A DNA stretch of 64,000 bases from Toxonevra muliebris (lineage: Eukaryota; Arthropoda; Insecta; Diptera; Pallopteridae), in the NCBI GenBank assembly GCA_963691655.1, contig OY829329.1, positions 67,100,822 through 67,164,821 on the forward strand. The letters run 5' to 3'. Below are positions 1-10,451 of the stretch, piece after piece; the stretch's first letter is position 1; each line of letters opens with the position of its first letter. A program made the position numbers and the translations under genes. Below the pieces are notes generated by a model that saw nothing but the letters and a program-made list of their open reading frames with translations, made no database searches and was not told where the DNA came from.

Positions 1-235
1 CAGACTGAAGTGGCGTCTTTTGTTTTAACCGATCTGGTGAGACGGGCGTGGTCTCATTGCAGTCGGGATCACTGTTTTGTAATAAACACGGGAGACGACT
101 GGGTCTCCTTGGCGTTTATTATTTTTGGGCTGCGCCTTGTTGCTTTAGTCTGGTGAGACGGGCGTGGTCTTATTGCAGACTGAAGTGGCGTCATTCATCG
201 GGATGGTATAGAGCTTTGTGACAGTTTGGTCACGC
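1..235. repeat. Duplicated repeat block beside R1-like LINE end
   Basis: The stretch CTGGTGAGACGGGCGTGGTC occurs at 34 and again at 150, and CAGACTGAAGTGGCGTC at 1 and 176, so the block holds diverged direct repeats. It lies just beyond the 3' end of the LINE fragment that follows and may be part of its untranslated region. A short (CT)n run is at 237-252. Confidence 0.5.
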
Positions 236-812
236 CCTCTCTCTCTCTCTCTCTGTGGGGTATTTCAGTCGCCTCTTACGACAGGCATACCTTACCGCGG
301 GAATATTCTTGCCCACTTCCCGCAGGGGCACGACCCTACACTCTATTTGATTGTTTGATTGAGTCGTCGCGCACTCATCTCAGCGTGTTTATAACATCAT
401 TTCTTATCCGTTCCACTCTTCGGAGATCCTTCATTATGGTAGCGCACCATGATTGTACATCGTCCCATGCTTTCGGTGTTTTCAGCATGTATTTTACCAT
501 ATTGTCTGGTGATATAATATCCAACATTGACCCTTCTATTCTTGTTCGCTCTGCTGCATACCTTGGGCAGTGGAAGAAAACATGTTCTGCATTTTCTTTT
601 TCACCCGTACAGGAGGGGCATTCGTCTTGATTGTCGTGCCCATATTTGTGGAGATATTCTCTAAAGCACCCATGTCCACTTAAAAACTGCGTCATATAAA
701 AGTCAACAGTACCATGTTTCCTTGTCACCCATGTTTTTATATCTCTTATGATTCGATGAGTCCATCTCCCTTTTAGTGAATTATCCCACTGATGTTGCCA
801 CTGGTGGCACAT
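236..812 (-). mobile_element. R1-like non-LTR retrotransposon, 3' fragment
   Basis: A minus-strand frame encodes the C-terminal tail of an R1-type ORF2: WDNSLKGRWTHRI, FYMTQFLSGHGCFREYLHKY and a CPSC...HVFFHC zinc-knuckle-like motif, ending at 375. The 3' untranslated part (about 286-335) contains CCGCGGTAAGGTATGCCTG, also found at the second R1-like copy near 7350. Everything upstream of the tail is missing: the frame runs into TG-rich simple sequence at about 812. The copy is therefore 5'-truncated and dead. It lies inside the host intron. Confidence 0.8.
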
Positions 813-1448
813 ATGTGTGTGTATGTGTATATGTGTGCATGTAAAGTGCCCCTTGTATGTTTCTATACACACACGTACATAATTGCAAATTTTCCACTTC
901 AAAGTGTTAATTCAAAATTTAATTATTGCCCGCGTAATTTGGCACGCCGAGCACATACACACGTACATACTCATGTACTCACACACTGGCGGATTCAGGA
1001 GGAAGAAAGGAGCGTTTTAAGTTTTTCATTTCTTCAAACCGTTTTTTAATTCAAATTAATTTAGATTTGGGAATAAATTCCTCTTCTTCACTAAAAAGTA
1101 AAAGATACGTTCTGTTTAATGACCTGAAAAACAAGGGGAAATCAAAAGGTATAAGAGGCAAACAGAAAGAAGCAGATGGAGAAGAGTAAAAGGAAGTCAG
1201 AGGGAGACAGAAAAAGTCAAATTGAGCCTCAAGTGAAACACAAATAAAGTCAGAGACTGCTAGATCCAGTTAGAAGAAATCAATATAAGTGAAAGTGAGT
1301 CAGAAGTAGTAACGGGCACGCAAAGCCATCCAAAAGAAGCAAAGGCACCCAAAGCAGTTGAAAAAAGAAAGAAAAAACCAAACAAAGTAAGGGGCAATCA
1401 CAGAAAGCAAGAGGTAGTCAGGAGAGTCAAAAGCAGGCACAAACACTC
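813..1448. other. Intergenic-type intron sequence, purine-rich
   Basis: It starts with TG/CA-rich simple sequence (about 815-985), then a purine-rich stretch (about 1140-1450) with loose repeats of AGTCAGAG and AAAGAAG. I see no gene or recognisable element. Confidence 0.5.
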
Positions 1449-1486
1449 AGAGATCGAAAAAATCTTAACATATATAAAATTCAATA
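1449..1486. repeat. Detached end of a DD37E Tc1/mariner element
   Basis: The string GATCGAAAAAATCTTAACAT followed by ATATAAAATTCAATA repeats the terminal sequence of the element whose end is at 1644. It is a solo terminus about 195 bp outside that element. Confidence 0.6.
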
Positions 1487-1643
1487 GAGATAATAGATTA
1501 AAATTACATTTTAGCATTACTCAGAAATTCAAAATTAAAAAAAAAAGATAAATTATTCAACTAGAGATGCATTAAAGGATGTTTGATAATAAAAAAATTG
1601 CGATTGATGGAACAGAGCAATGATGAGCGATTATAGTAGTAGA

Positions 1644-2928
1644 AGGAGTAAGATCGAAAAAATCTTAACATATACAAAATTCAATAATTTTTAAACGGTT
1701 GATCTTAGAGTTTTAATTTTTTTTTCATTTAATTGATAATATTTTACAAATTACAGAAAAACATAACTTTTATAGTTCTATCCACTATTTATGAACTCAT
1801 GGACCTTTTTTGATAAGCCTTCCATTAGAGATTTGATAGTTGTTTCAGACACCTTTTTGGAACAGTTTGCCCATCTCCTTTCAAAATCCTTTTTTTTGCT
1901 CTTTAAGTTTCTTTTCACAAGAGCCCAATATCTCTCCACTGGTCTTAGCTCCGGACAATTTGGAGGATTGAGATTGGCCTCTCTTAGTACAAAAACTATG
2001 TTATTACTTTGGTACCACTCCAGAGCTTTCTTGCCGTAGTGACATGATGCCAAATCGGGCCAAAACTATGTAGACACATTGTGCTCTCTTATGAAAGGAA
2101 GAAGTCTTTTTTTCAAACATTCTTTGATGTATATTTCGGTTTTAATAGAGCCCACTGTAACAAATGACTCGCATCTTTTGCCGCAACTGCTTGCCATACC
2201 AGGAATTTTTTAATAAATTTTGTCTGCTTTTGGATTCTAAATTGTTCTTCGACATTTCCTCGAGCATCAGCAACATACAAATTTTAACCCGGAAGCTGAA
2301 GCTGCGTAAAATCTGCCAGTACATGCGTTTCGTTGTCCATTATATAACATGAATATTTTTGTATGAAATTCGATTTTAATTTCCGAGCCCTACTTTTGGC
2401 GTTTAAATTTTTTGCAGCATGCCTGTCTAGAACTTTTTGGACTTTGTATGTTTTCAAACCTGCATTGGCTTTAACTTTTCGCACCAAATTGTCAGAGCAA
2501 TGGGCTAACCGGGCAGCTTTTCTACCAGATGTGTTTGGAGATCTTTTCAATATGCTTTCTATTTTATTGGCTTTCCTAATATCATGTGGTCCTTGTTTTC
2601 TTCCCGAACCAGGTTTCCTATCGATGGTCAAATTCTCCTGAAACTGTTTAGTAACATTGGAAACAGTTTGGCGGCAGACCTTCAATTCTTTGGCCAATTT
2701 TTTGTAGGACCAATTTGGATTTTTTTGAAAATTTTTAGTAATTTTAAGACGTACTTCTTTTTTTTCACTCATTTGGATCAAACTCACAAAGAATCAACAC
2801 GTTTGTCATTAAAAATAACAACTGACATATTTTTCAAAGATAACTAGATCAAAGAAATTTTTAAATTTTACACCCAAAAAAAAATTATTAGGTAAAACGT
2901 GTGTTAAGATTTTTTCAATCTCACTTCT
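1644..2928 (-). mobile_element. Tc1/mariner DD37E-type transposon, copy 1 (degenerate)
   Basis: A 1285-bp element with imperfect terminal inverted repeats, AGGAGTAAGATCGAAAAAAT at the left and its complement at the right. A TA follows the right end; the left TA is mutated. Minus-strand frames give an N-terminal helix-turn-helix region (NPNWSYKKLAKELKVCRQTV), the first catalytic-Asp region (IMDNETHVLADF) and the C-terminal catalytic block (MASCHYGKKALEWYQSN ... PPNCPELRPVERYW). The frames are split by frameshifts near 2284-2324 and 2053-2142, so no transposase can be made. It is about the same length as copy 2 (10452-11728) and very similar to it, in the opposite orientation. Confidence 0.9.
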
Positions 2929-3240
2929 TATTAGAAGCAACTAAAGAGAGAAAAATCAAATTAAATGGAATCGGAGATAATCAGAACCTGTCAGACGCAG
3001 TAAAAGGTGCTCGAAACAGCTGGATAAAATTGGAGGCAATAGACTGGAAATTAAGGTGGCCCTGCACATTCTCGGTTTGGAAAAATCGATTTTTTTTAAA
3101 GTATCCTATTCGAAAGTATTATATTTCAGAAAAATTTCATGAAAATTTCAAACAGAAACTTCAAGTACTTTTGAAGATATAGACGACAACTGTTAATATA
3201 TTTTATATGTTAAAAACCGACAGTCAAAACTTTGTCGGTG

Positions 3241-3830
3241 TATGGGAGGTGCCACGCTCACTTGGCATTAAGAACTCACACTCCACTATAACCTTGGTAT
3301 TGATAAATAATACTAGCGTACCAAATCTTAGTACCGTACCACATATGCTTTCTAAGATATCTCATAATGAATATTAAGGTCATATAGGAGGTGCCACCCC
3401 CCCCCCCCCCCCCACCCTATCCAATCCCACTCAAATAACACCGTTATACAAGATTTCAGTATTATAATTACGTATGGTTTGAGAGTTGCACTCAAATAAG
3501 CTTATGATTTATATGGGAGGTACCACGCCCACTTTTCCAAACCCATCCTAATTTTTTCCACAGATTGCCGTGAACAAATATTACTTTCGTACCAAATCTT
3601 AGTACCGTACTACAAACAGTTCCTGAGATGAAAATTCAGGTTTGTATGGGAGGTACCACGCCTAATTCTCTAATCCCCATTATGAATGTTGCCGTGCATT
3701 TGCGGCATCATAATAAATATATTGTATAAGCTTCAGCTCAATCGGATGGTTAGCACCGACTGAGTCTAGCACCGTCAAATGAAGAGCTCATTTGTATATA
3801 TCGGTAAAAAAATTCCGGATTCGGAAGGTG
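3241..3830. repeat. Tandem-like repeat with ~130-140 bp period
   Basis: TATGGGAGGTGCCACGC or a close variant occurs at 3241, 3383, 3512 and 3645. A second motif, ACCAAATCTTAGTACCGTAC, recurs in two units (about 3322 and 3592). A poly-C run of about 16 bp is at 3398-3413. No coding potential; the family is not recognised. Confidence 0.6.
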
Positions 3831-3949
3831 TATTTTTATTTATCTATTAGTCCTGTACAAAATTGCTAAAATTTTAGACCGGGATAGTGCTCATTGAATT
3901 CCTCTTTTATAAATAGGCGTTTCAACATAAATACAAAAACTACATTCTG

Positions 3950-4175
3950 ATCTTTTTCCGGGGTTTTGTTTTAATTTTCTAATTTTGTTTTCTGATTTTT
4001 AGCTTTAGTTTTTTATTCAGAGTTTTTTCCCCCTCCCCCCTTTTTTGTTCTGATCAAGTTTTCTGTAGTGACTTTTTGTTATAATTTTCTGCCTCGTTTC
4101 GGATTTCTGTTCTGATTTTCTGCTCTGGTTTACTACTCTGGCTCTGATCAGGTTTTCAGTTCTGCTCAGATTCTA
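3950..4175. repeat. TTCTGTTCTGATTTTC-type degenerate array, left part
   Basis: T-rich repeats of a loose 11-13 bp motif such as TTTTCTGTTCTGATT. The array appears to continue at 5505-5870 beyond the three short TIR elements, and a reverse-complement relative fills 12820-14285. Confidence 0.6.
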
Positions 4176-4179
4176 ATCT

Positions 4180-4490
4180 GAGAGGCTGAGAGGAAAAGTG
4201 GTATAACTTCTACGTTCAGAAAAAAATGGAATAATTTTACTTAAGAGCAAAAGCAAAACGAAATATGTTCAGAGCAAAAGTGAAACGAAATATGTTCAGA
4301 GCGAAAACGGAATAAAAAACTATGCTGTTCTTGCTGTGAAAGAATTGTTATACCATTTTTGCTCTTACTTTTAAGGCATTTCATTTTCACTCTAAACCGT
4401 ATTACTTATGCCGTTTTTGCACTGAAATATTAAATTATTTCACTTTTGCTCTCATATAAATTTTAGATCGCTTTTCCTCTCAGCCTGTCA
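4180..4490. mobile_element. Short non-autonomous TIR element, copy A
   Basis: It begins GAGAGGCTGAGAGGAAAAG and ends CGCTTTTCCTCTCAGCCTGTCA, an imperfect terminal inverted repeat. The interior has repeated GTTCAGAGCAAAAGTGAAAC units, then inverted relatives (TTTTCACTCTAAAC, CACTTTTGCTCTC). It has no coding capacity. Two related copies follow. Confidence 0.65.
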
Positions 4491-4874
4491 TTTCATATTC
4501 GAAAGTGAAATAAAGCCGAATCATTCTCACTTCACACTGTATAATAAAAAATTAAATCTCGAATCATGAAATTGTTTTATTTGTTTATCTTTGTGAGAGT
4601 CAAATTACTATTTGAATTCAGTTTTGATACCGTATGTATTGTAATACATCAGTATATGCGTTCATAGATTTTACAGACATGAAAACATATGTCTAGAAAG
4701 TTTTCATGAACTTTAATTAAAAAAACTATAATTAAAAAAAAATAAACATTTTTCTCTTTCTGTATTATCATAAATTTGTATGCGGGCAAATAAATGTATT
4801 ATTAAGAATTTGTGATTAATTCCAATTTCTTCCCATTGCATTTTCTTTCTGCTTTATTACTAAACCATATAAAA

Positions 4875-5210
4875 GAGGATGAGGGGAAAAGCGGTAGAAT
4901 TTCTCAGTTCAGAAAAAAATGGAACAATTTTACTTAAGAGCAAAAGCGATACCAATATTGTTCAGAGCAAAAGCGAATCAAAATATGTTCAGAGTAAAAG
5001 TGAAACGAAATATGCTCAGAACAAAAACGAAATAAATCACTATGCTGTTTTTGCTCTGAAAGAATTGTTATACCATTTTTGCTCTTACTTTTAAGGCGTT
5101 TCATTTTCACTCTAAACCGTATTACTTATGCCATTCTTGCACTGACACACTAAATTATTTCACTTTTGCTCTTATATAAATTTTAGCCCGCTTTTCCTCT
5201 CAGCCTGTCA
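4875..5210. mobile_element. Short non-autonomous TIR element, copy B
   Basis: Same architecture as copy A, with ends GAGGATGAGGGGAAAAGCGG and CCCGCTTTTCCTCTCAGCCT. It shares a right-flanking ATTCGAAAGTGA..AAA.CCGAAT motif with copy A. The short open frame over it is repeat-encoded and not a gene. Confidence 0.65.
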
Positions 5211-5251
5211 TTTATCATTCGAAAGTGATATAAAACCGAATCGTCCTCACT

Positions 5252-5501
5252 TGAGAGGCTGAGAGAAAAAGTTGTATAACTTCTACGTTCAGAAAAAAAT
5301 GGAATAATTTTACTTAAGAACAAAATCAAAACGAAATATGTTCAGAGCAAAAGTGAAACGAAATATTTTCAGAGCAAAAGTGAAACGAAATATGTTCAGA
5401 GCAAAAGTGAAACGAAATATTTTCAGAGCAAAAGTGAAACGAAATATGTTCAGAGCAAAAATATAAATAAATTTTAGCCCGCTTTTCTTCTCAGCCTGTC
5501 A
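5252..5501. mobile_element. Short non-autonomous TIR element, copy C
   Basis: It starts about 40 bp after copy B with GAGAGGCTGAGAGAAAAAG and ends GCTTTTCTTCTCAGCCTGTC. The middle is about five tandem 27-bp units of GTTCAGAGCAAAAGTGAAAC plus GAAATAT. The inverted right-hand half is mostly missing, so this copy has an expanded unit array and a contracted right side. Confidence 0.65.
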
Positions 5502-5504
5502 TCT

Positions 5505-5870
5505 GGTTTTCTATTTGGTTTTTTTATTTTCATTCTCTTTTTTTTACTCTTATTACTACGTTGATGTTTTAGTTTTCTCTTCTGGTTTTTTGTTCTGATT
5601 TTCTACTCTGATTTTTTTTGTTTTGTTTTTTTTTTGCTCTGGTTTTCGGATTTGTTTCTGATTAGGGTTCCTGTTCTGATTTTCTGCTCTCGTTTTCTGT
5701 TTTAGTAACGATCTGGGTTTATGTCTTCTAATTTTCTGCGATCATTTTTTTTTCCTGGATTCCTGTTCTTTGTTTTTATTCAGATTTAATATAAGTTTTT
5801 GGTCTGTGGCTTAGCTTGTTGAGGTTTTTCTGTTCTAGTTTTCTACTTAAACTTATTTTCTAGGCTTTTG
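5505..5870. repeat. TTCTGTTCTGATTTTC-type degenerate array, right part
   Basis: This continues the array interrupted at 4176. On the minus strand, about 5770-5850 resembles the spacer around 13265-13315 of the large A-rich array (AAGCTAAGCC.CAGACC and the following TTATATTAAATCTGAATAAAA). The two regions therefore share a higher-order unit in opposite orientation. Confidence 0.55.
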
Positions 5871-7320
5871 TTCTGACTAAGTCGATCTTCTTTACTTTGA
5901 AATATAACGAAAATGTAAGTGGGTATTTATTTAAATTAGTTTGTTTTCAAAACAGGCTCTAGTGGATCCAACGGCTGAGGGAAGGTCTGTTAGTTCCTTA
6001 TAAAAACATCGATTAAATAAAGAGCAGGTCTTAGTTCGAAATTTTCGATCAAAATGTTACTAACACTTTCAAGAGTATTCAGATATAGTCATTTATATGC
6101 GAAAGACCAATATGGAACTTCAATTCATACAAAAAGTAAAAATAGCACAAACAATTGCCAACTTGACTTGATGTTATTAAATTTAACCGGTTTAAATTTA
6201 GCAGAATTCATCTTGACAAACATTTATTCTGTAATATTCTAAAAATAATAAGTACCTTGTACTTGCATTTATGTGTGTGTGTGTGTGTGTGTGAATATGC
6301 GTAACAAATAATAAAAATAAACAAAATAAATAAAACACACAATACAAAGAAGAGAAAGAGAGAACGAAAAAAAAAAATCACAGTGATTGATTATGCACTT
6401 AAAATTCAAGTGAAATAGCAAAAAGAGAAAGAGAAATGATAACAACAATTGCAAAATATATATAAAAAGCAAAAAAAAAAGTAAATAGATTTCACACACA
6501 AAAGCACACAAGTACAATTCTCACACACACACACACACACACACACATACAAATCTACAAACCAGAAAAGAAAAAGAATGTAAGCAATTTAAATTTCTAT
6601 CCTTTTATTTTTCTTCTTCTTCTTGTAATGGAAGCAGGAAAAACAGACATGGCAGACTGACATATGTCTATTTTATAAATGTATGCGCGCGTGTGTGTGT
6701 TTGGTGTATGTGTGTCACTGTTATATTCCATTTTAAAATGCTCTTACCATATCTTTGTAGTTGTTGCAATCGTTATAGTAAATATTTGAAATGAACGCAT
6801 TTTGCTTCTTTTTACTTCTGGCATTAAGTGAATGAAATAAAGAATGCATCTTGCATTGTATGCAAATGAATGAATGAATATTTTCAAATTAAAAATGCCA
6901 AATAGCAGCTGTCATTGCATATGCAAACATATTTATGTGCAAGTGTATAGATGAATAAATATGTTTAAAAAATATATGTATGTATAGTATATCATCAAAT
7001 CTGTGCTCACAATAATTTCAAGAACTCGTGCTGTACCTATGGCAAAATGTTTAAAAATAAATTACAAAATTTCTAAAAATTTCTTCAAACATAGTAAAAC
7101 ATTTTGTTCTTCTCTATTTCTACGATTTTCGAGATCGTAAATTTCAATACCTGGCATGACTTTTCAACGTGACTATAAAAATCATGTTGAAGTACACTAA
7201 TTTTGTATCTTATAGCATTTTCTTTTCTCGATAAAATGTTGCATTTTTTCTGCATTTTTTCACGAGGAGTAAAAACATTGAAAGCCAAAGTCAGTGTGAG
7301 ACTTTCATCCGCTAAACATC
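5871..7320. other. AT-rich intron sequence with microsatellites
   Basis: A (TG)n run is at about 6271-6292, a (CA)n run at 6519-6546, and a TGTG-rich patch near 6685-6715. No gene or clear element is seen; open frames here are simple-sequence artefacts. Confidence 0.6.
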
Positions 7321-9450
7321 TCCTCTAGTCCGACGGAAAGCTCCTCCCGGAACATACCTTACCGCGGGAATATTCTAGCTCTCTTCCTGCAGGGGCAAAG
7401 TAATTAAAGTTATCCGTCTTTGAGGCTGTCTGCATTGCTGTTGTTCAGACCTGCGTTTCTCAATCCGGTGCGTTTCATATTACGAAAACGTTCAGTGCGG
7501 CAAAGTGCTGACATTATTTTTGCTACAGCTCTCTGAACTGCTTGTCATTTATGTAGTGTGAGGCACATGTGTTTGGCAATATTAGCCAATGTGAGAGCTT
7601 CCTCAAAGGCTTCCCTTATCTCGGCGCATTCAACGCTGAAACGTGGGTGGGCAATATAATAGAATATGCCGCGCATTCTCCATATCTGTTAGACAGTTGA
7701 AGCAAAACGGGTTTTCCTCATATTTAAAGTGATGACGATACTGCTTGAAGCAAACATGTCCGCTGAGTAGCTGCGTCATGTGAAAATCAATTTCTCCATG
7801 CTGGCGGTTTATCCAGCATTCAATATCTGGGATGAGCTCAAGTGTCCATCTTCCTTTGTTCGCTCTCTCTCGAAACGTCTCTGCCACTCTTTTATACTAC
7901 GTTGTCGCTCCTCTACTTGAGGTGTATTTGAGTCTGACATATTTTGACATTCACACTACAGTATGTCTATCTGCAATCACATCATTTGCATTATCCAGCA
8001 CTGTGCAAAATCCACTGACAGCTCTTAGTGTGCCGCAGCGATTGGTTGCCCGCATCCCGACAATATATGACACAGTTTGCATTGCATTCGTCAATACTGG
8101 CACCGCATACGGCAATATCGAACTTATGAATCGAATCAAGAGTTTTTGTCTGCTCGAGCGTGGGCCTTTGAGGCTTTTTCACTAACTGACTGTAGTGAAG
8201 AGAGAGTACTGCTGCTTTCCCATTAAAATTTTGAAGACCTTGCGTATTTTCCTTGAACCTTGAAGAGAACTGCTTCCGTTTTCTGCTCTGCCCAACTCCA
8301 GATGTGCCCTTCTCATGTGCCCTACCCTTCTCACTACACTTGGAATCGCGTCATCTCCCTGAGTGTTAATATACTTCGCTACCCCCACCAGTGCAATATC
8401 ATCAGCATAAACGACGAATGTGGAGCTTTTGGAGAGCTCAATCTGCAAAACACCATTACACATAACGTTCCATAATGTTGGCCCTCGGGAGACCACGTAG
8501 CGCTTTACGCCGTTATCGGTGTCATACAGCAGCATTCTGTCCTCAAGATGACTCGCGACCAGCTCGCTTAAAGGCATTTTATTATTCGCATAACGGCCTG
8601 GATAGCATCGATGATGGATTTTCCACGACGGAATACAAATTTTTTGCATGGATAGACCACCAGGCCTCTCAAGCGTCTGCTGCAGTTGGTTTACGAAAAT
8701 ACTTTCCAGCACTTTACTTTACGAGTCAAACATGCAGAGCGGCCGATACGTGAATCGTTGATCGGGATTTTTCCCAGGCTTAAGTAACAACACTAACCTT
8801 TGCCACTTACAAAAATAGAGGGAACACTTTTTCGTTTAAACATGCAGTATACAAAACGCTCGTATCTATACAGTTTTTCGCGGTAGTATACCGTTTTTTC
8901 AACTCTACCGCCTTTTTTTTTTACCAAAATACCGCGTTTATACTAAGGAAAAAATATAAAATTTGTGAACGTTAGGAAATTTAAATTTATCAATCGCAAT
9001 GCAAAACGTCTTAGAGAACAATGGCAACTCGTTGCGAGTATACTTTTCAAAAAAGTGGAAACATTGAAGGCGATTCTCTTATCGTCAAATGTAACTTGAA
9101 ATATCCATGCGTTGATTTCTATAAATACCTCATAGCAAAGCCGGAATAGCTTCGTCAAATTTCTTCCAAGCACAAATTCAATACAACTACAGAAGGAGAT
9201 AAGAAAATGGAGAACGTAGACGATTTAGATGATGGATTAATTGCTATCCTTGTTAATTTTCATTGAAAAAATTCATACCGCGAAATATACAGTTTTTTTA
9301 AAATCAATTTACAGTTTTTTAAAATTTTTTGATAGAAATATATAGTTTTTGGTCCGAAAAAAGATATGAGCGTTAAGTATACATCTTGGCAAAAGTTACG
9401 GGGTCTGCTTGGATGGCAGTCTTCAACGCCACTTTGGGTATACCGTCCAG
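7321..9450 (-). mobile_element. R1-like non-LTR retrotransposon, decayed, with reverse-transcriptase core
   Basis: Read on the minus strand, a decayed ORF2 runs from GLDGIPKVALKTAIQADP (about 9450-9400). It continues through FCKWQRLVLLLKPGKNP (near 8800) and the catalytic strand VVYADDIALVGVAKY (about 8390-8440) to the C-terminal tail KGRWTLELIPDIECWINRQH ... LLSGHVCFKQYRHHF ... CFNC...HILLYC (7630-7890). The 3' part shares the CCGCGGTAAGGTATG motif with the fragment at 236-812. Many frameshifts and stops make it dead. A separate insertion (8853-9376) splits it in the finger region. Upstream ORF1 and endonuclease domains are absent. Confidence 0.85.
8853..9376. mobile_element. 524-bp insertion in the R1-like LINE with GTATAC duplication
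   Basis: It interrupts the LINE frame after KMYT. GTATAC stands on both sides (8847-8852 and 9377-9382). The insert's ends are inversely related: AAAACGCTCGTATC at the left against TTAACGCTCATATC read inward from the right. It has no coding capacity and contains several ATACCGCG and TATACAG motifs. The superfamily is unknown. Confidence 0.6.
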
Positions 9451-9460
9451 CCCGGTCCTC

Positions 9461-9610
9461 ATTCTAATTTCCCTTCTTGCCTTTGTTTTCTCTTGATTTT
9501 CCTCTTTGGTTTTGATCTTCGGTTATCGTTCCGATTTCCTTTTGGTTCCAGTTTTCTGTTTTGTTGTTGATCCTATGATCTTATTTTTTATTTTGATTTC
9601 ATTTTCGGAT
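9461..9610. repeat. CT-rich degenerate repeat patch
   Basis: It has the same TTTTCTGTTTTG / GATTTTC flavour as 3950-4175 and 5505-5870, directly adjoining the 5' end of the LINE fragment. Confidence 0.4.
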
Positions 9611-9975
9611 TATCTCTTTTTGCTACCCTGTCCCCCGCTTTGAACTTGGTGTGTGTGTGTGTATGTAACAATACACCCACTCATTTTTCTATGATGATAT
9701 GCTATGATTTCATAATCGCAATATTTCAGAAAGTATTATTCTATATTATTTTGGTGATTTGAAAAGGTTTACGTAAAATGTTTAAATCTGAATAAAATTA
9801 ATAAAATGAAAACAAAAAATAAAAAATATCTACTAATGAAAGTGAAATAAAATTTTCATAATTCTGAAGCTGGTTCTTATTACGTTTTCTGAAAAAATAA
9901 AATACTAAATGCATATTTTTACTGTGAATATTATTATGTTTTTTTTTTTTTTAAATTAAAGTTAATAACTTTTTG

Positions 9976-10282
9976 GACGACCTCGATAGCCTATTGGATA
10001 GTGCAGTAGACTTTCATCTGGGAGGTTCGGGTTCGATTCCCGTCTTCGTCTGCTGGTTAATTTTCATTACTTTCTTATATTTACTATCAATGTGAAGTGT
10101 ATGAGAATTATAAGATAGTGTATAGATACACATATTGGTTGGTAATGGCAAAACCACCAAGCCGATAAAAAATTGCCACACCGCCGTTCGGAATCGGCGT
10201 TAAACTGTAGGTCCAACTATGTGGTATCACAATGTGCCGTTCAGACCTAAGTGTGTCTCTCGACAGCCACTCCAACCTAACC
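9976..10282 (+). mobile_element. tRNA-derived SINE, full copy with target-site duplication
   Basis: The element is flanked by a perfect 13-bp direct repeat, TAATAACTTTTTG (9963-9975 and 10283-10295). Its head is tRNA-like: A-box-like ATAGCCTATTGG, B box GGTTCGATTCC within a perfect T-arm (CGGG-TTCGATT-CCCG), and a 5-bp acceptor pairing GACGA/TCGTC. The body carries GCCGATAAAAAATTGCCACA and ends in CCAACCTAACC. It would use internal RNA polymerase III promoters and a LINE's machinery in trans. A 5'-truncated relative lies at 33164-33330 on the other strand. Confidence 0.85.
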
Positions 10283-10451
10283 TAATAACTTTTTGCATAT
10301 TAATTTTTTTTTTTTTTTTATATTTTTCAAGCCAATAATTTTTCTTCTTTTGAATACAATTAGCTTTAGTTAAGTTAAAAAAAAAAATAAAAAAAAATTA
10401 TGATCAATAAGCAAAGTCAGTTTCACAATTTATATCATTTTCCTGGAACTA

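Noticed and set aside
4879..5094. 71-residue frame with KSKSE repeats
   Set aside because: It lies wholly in the repeated interior of short TIR element B.
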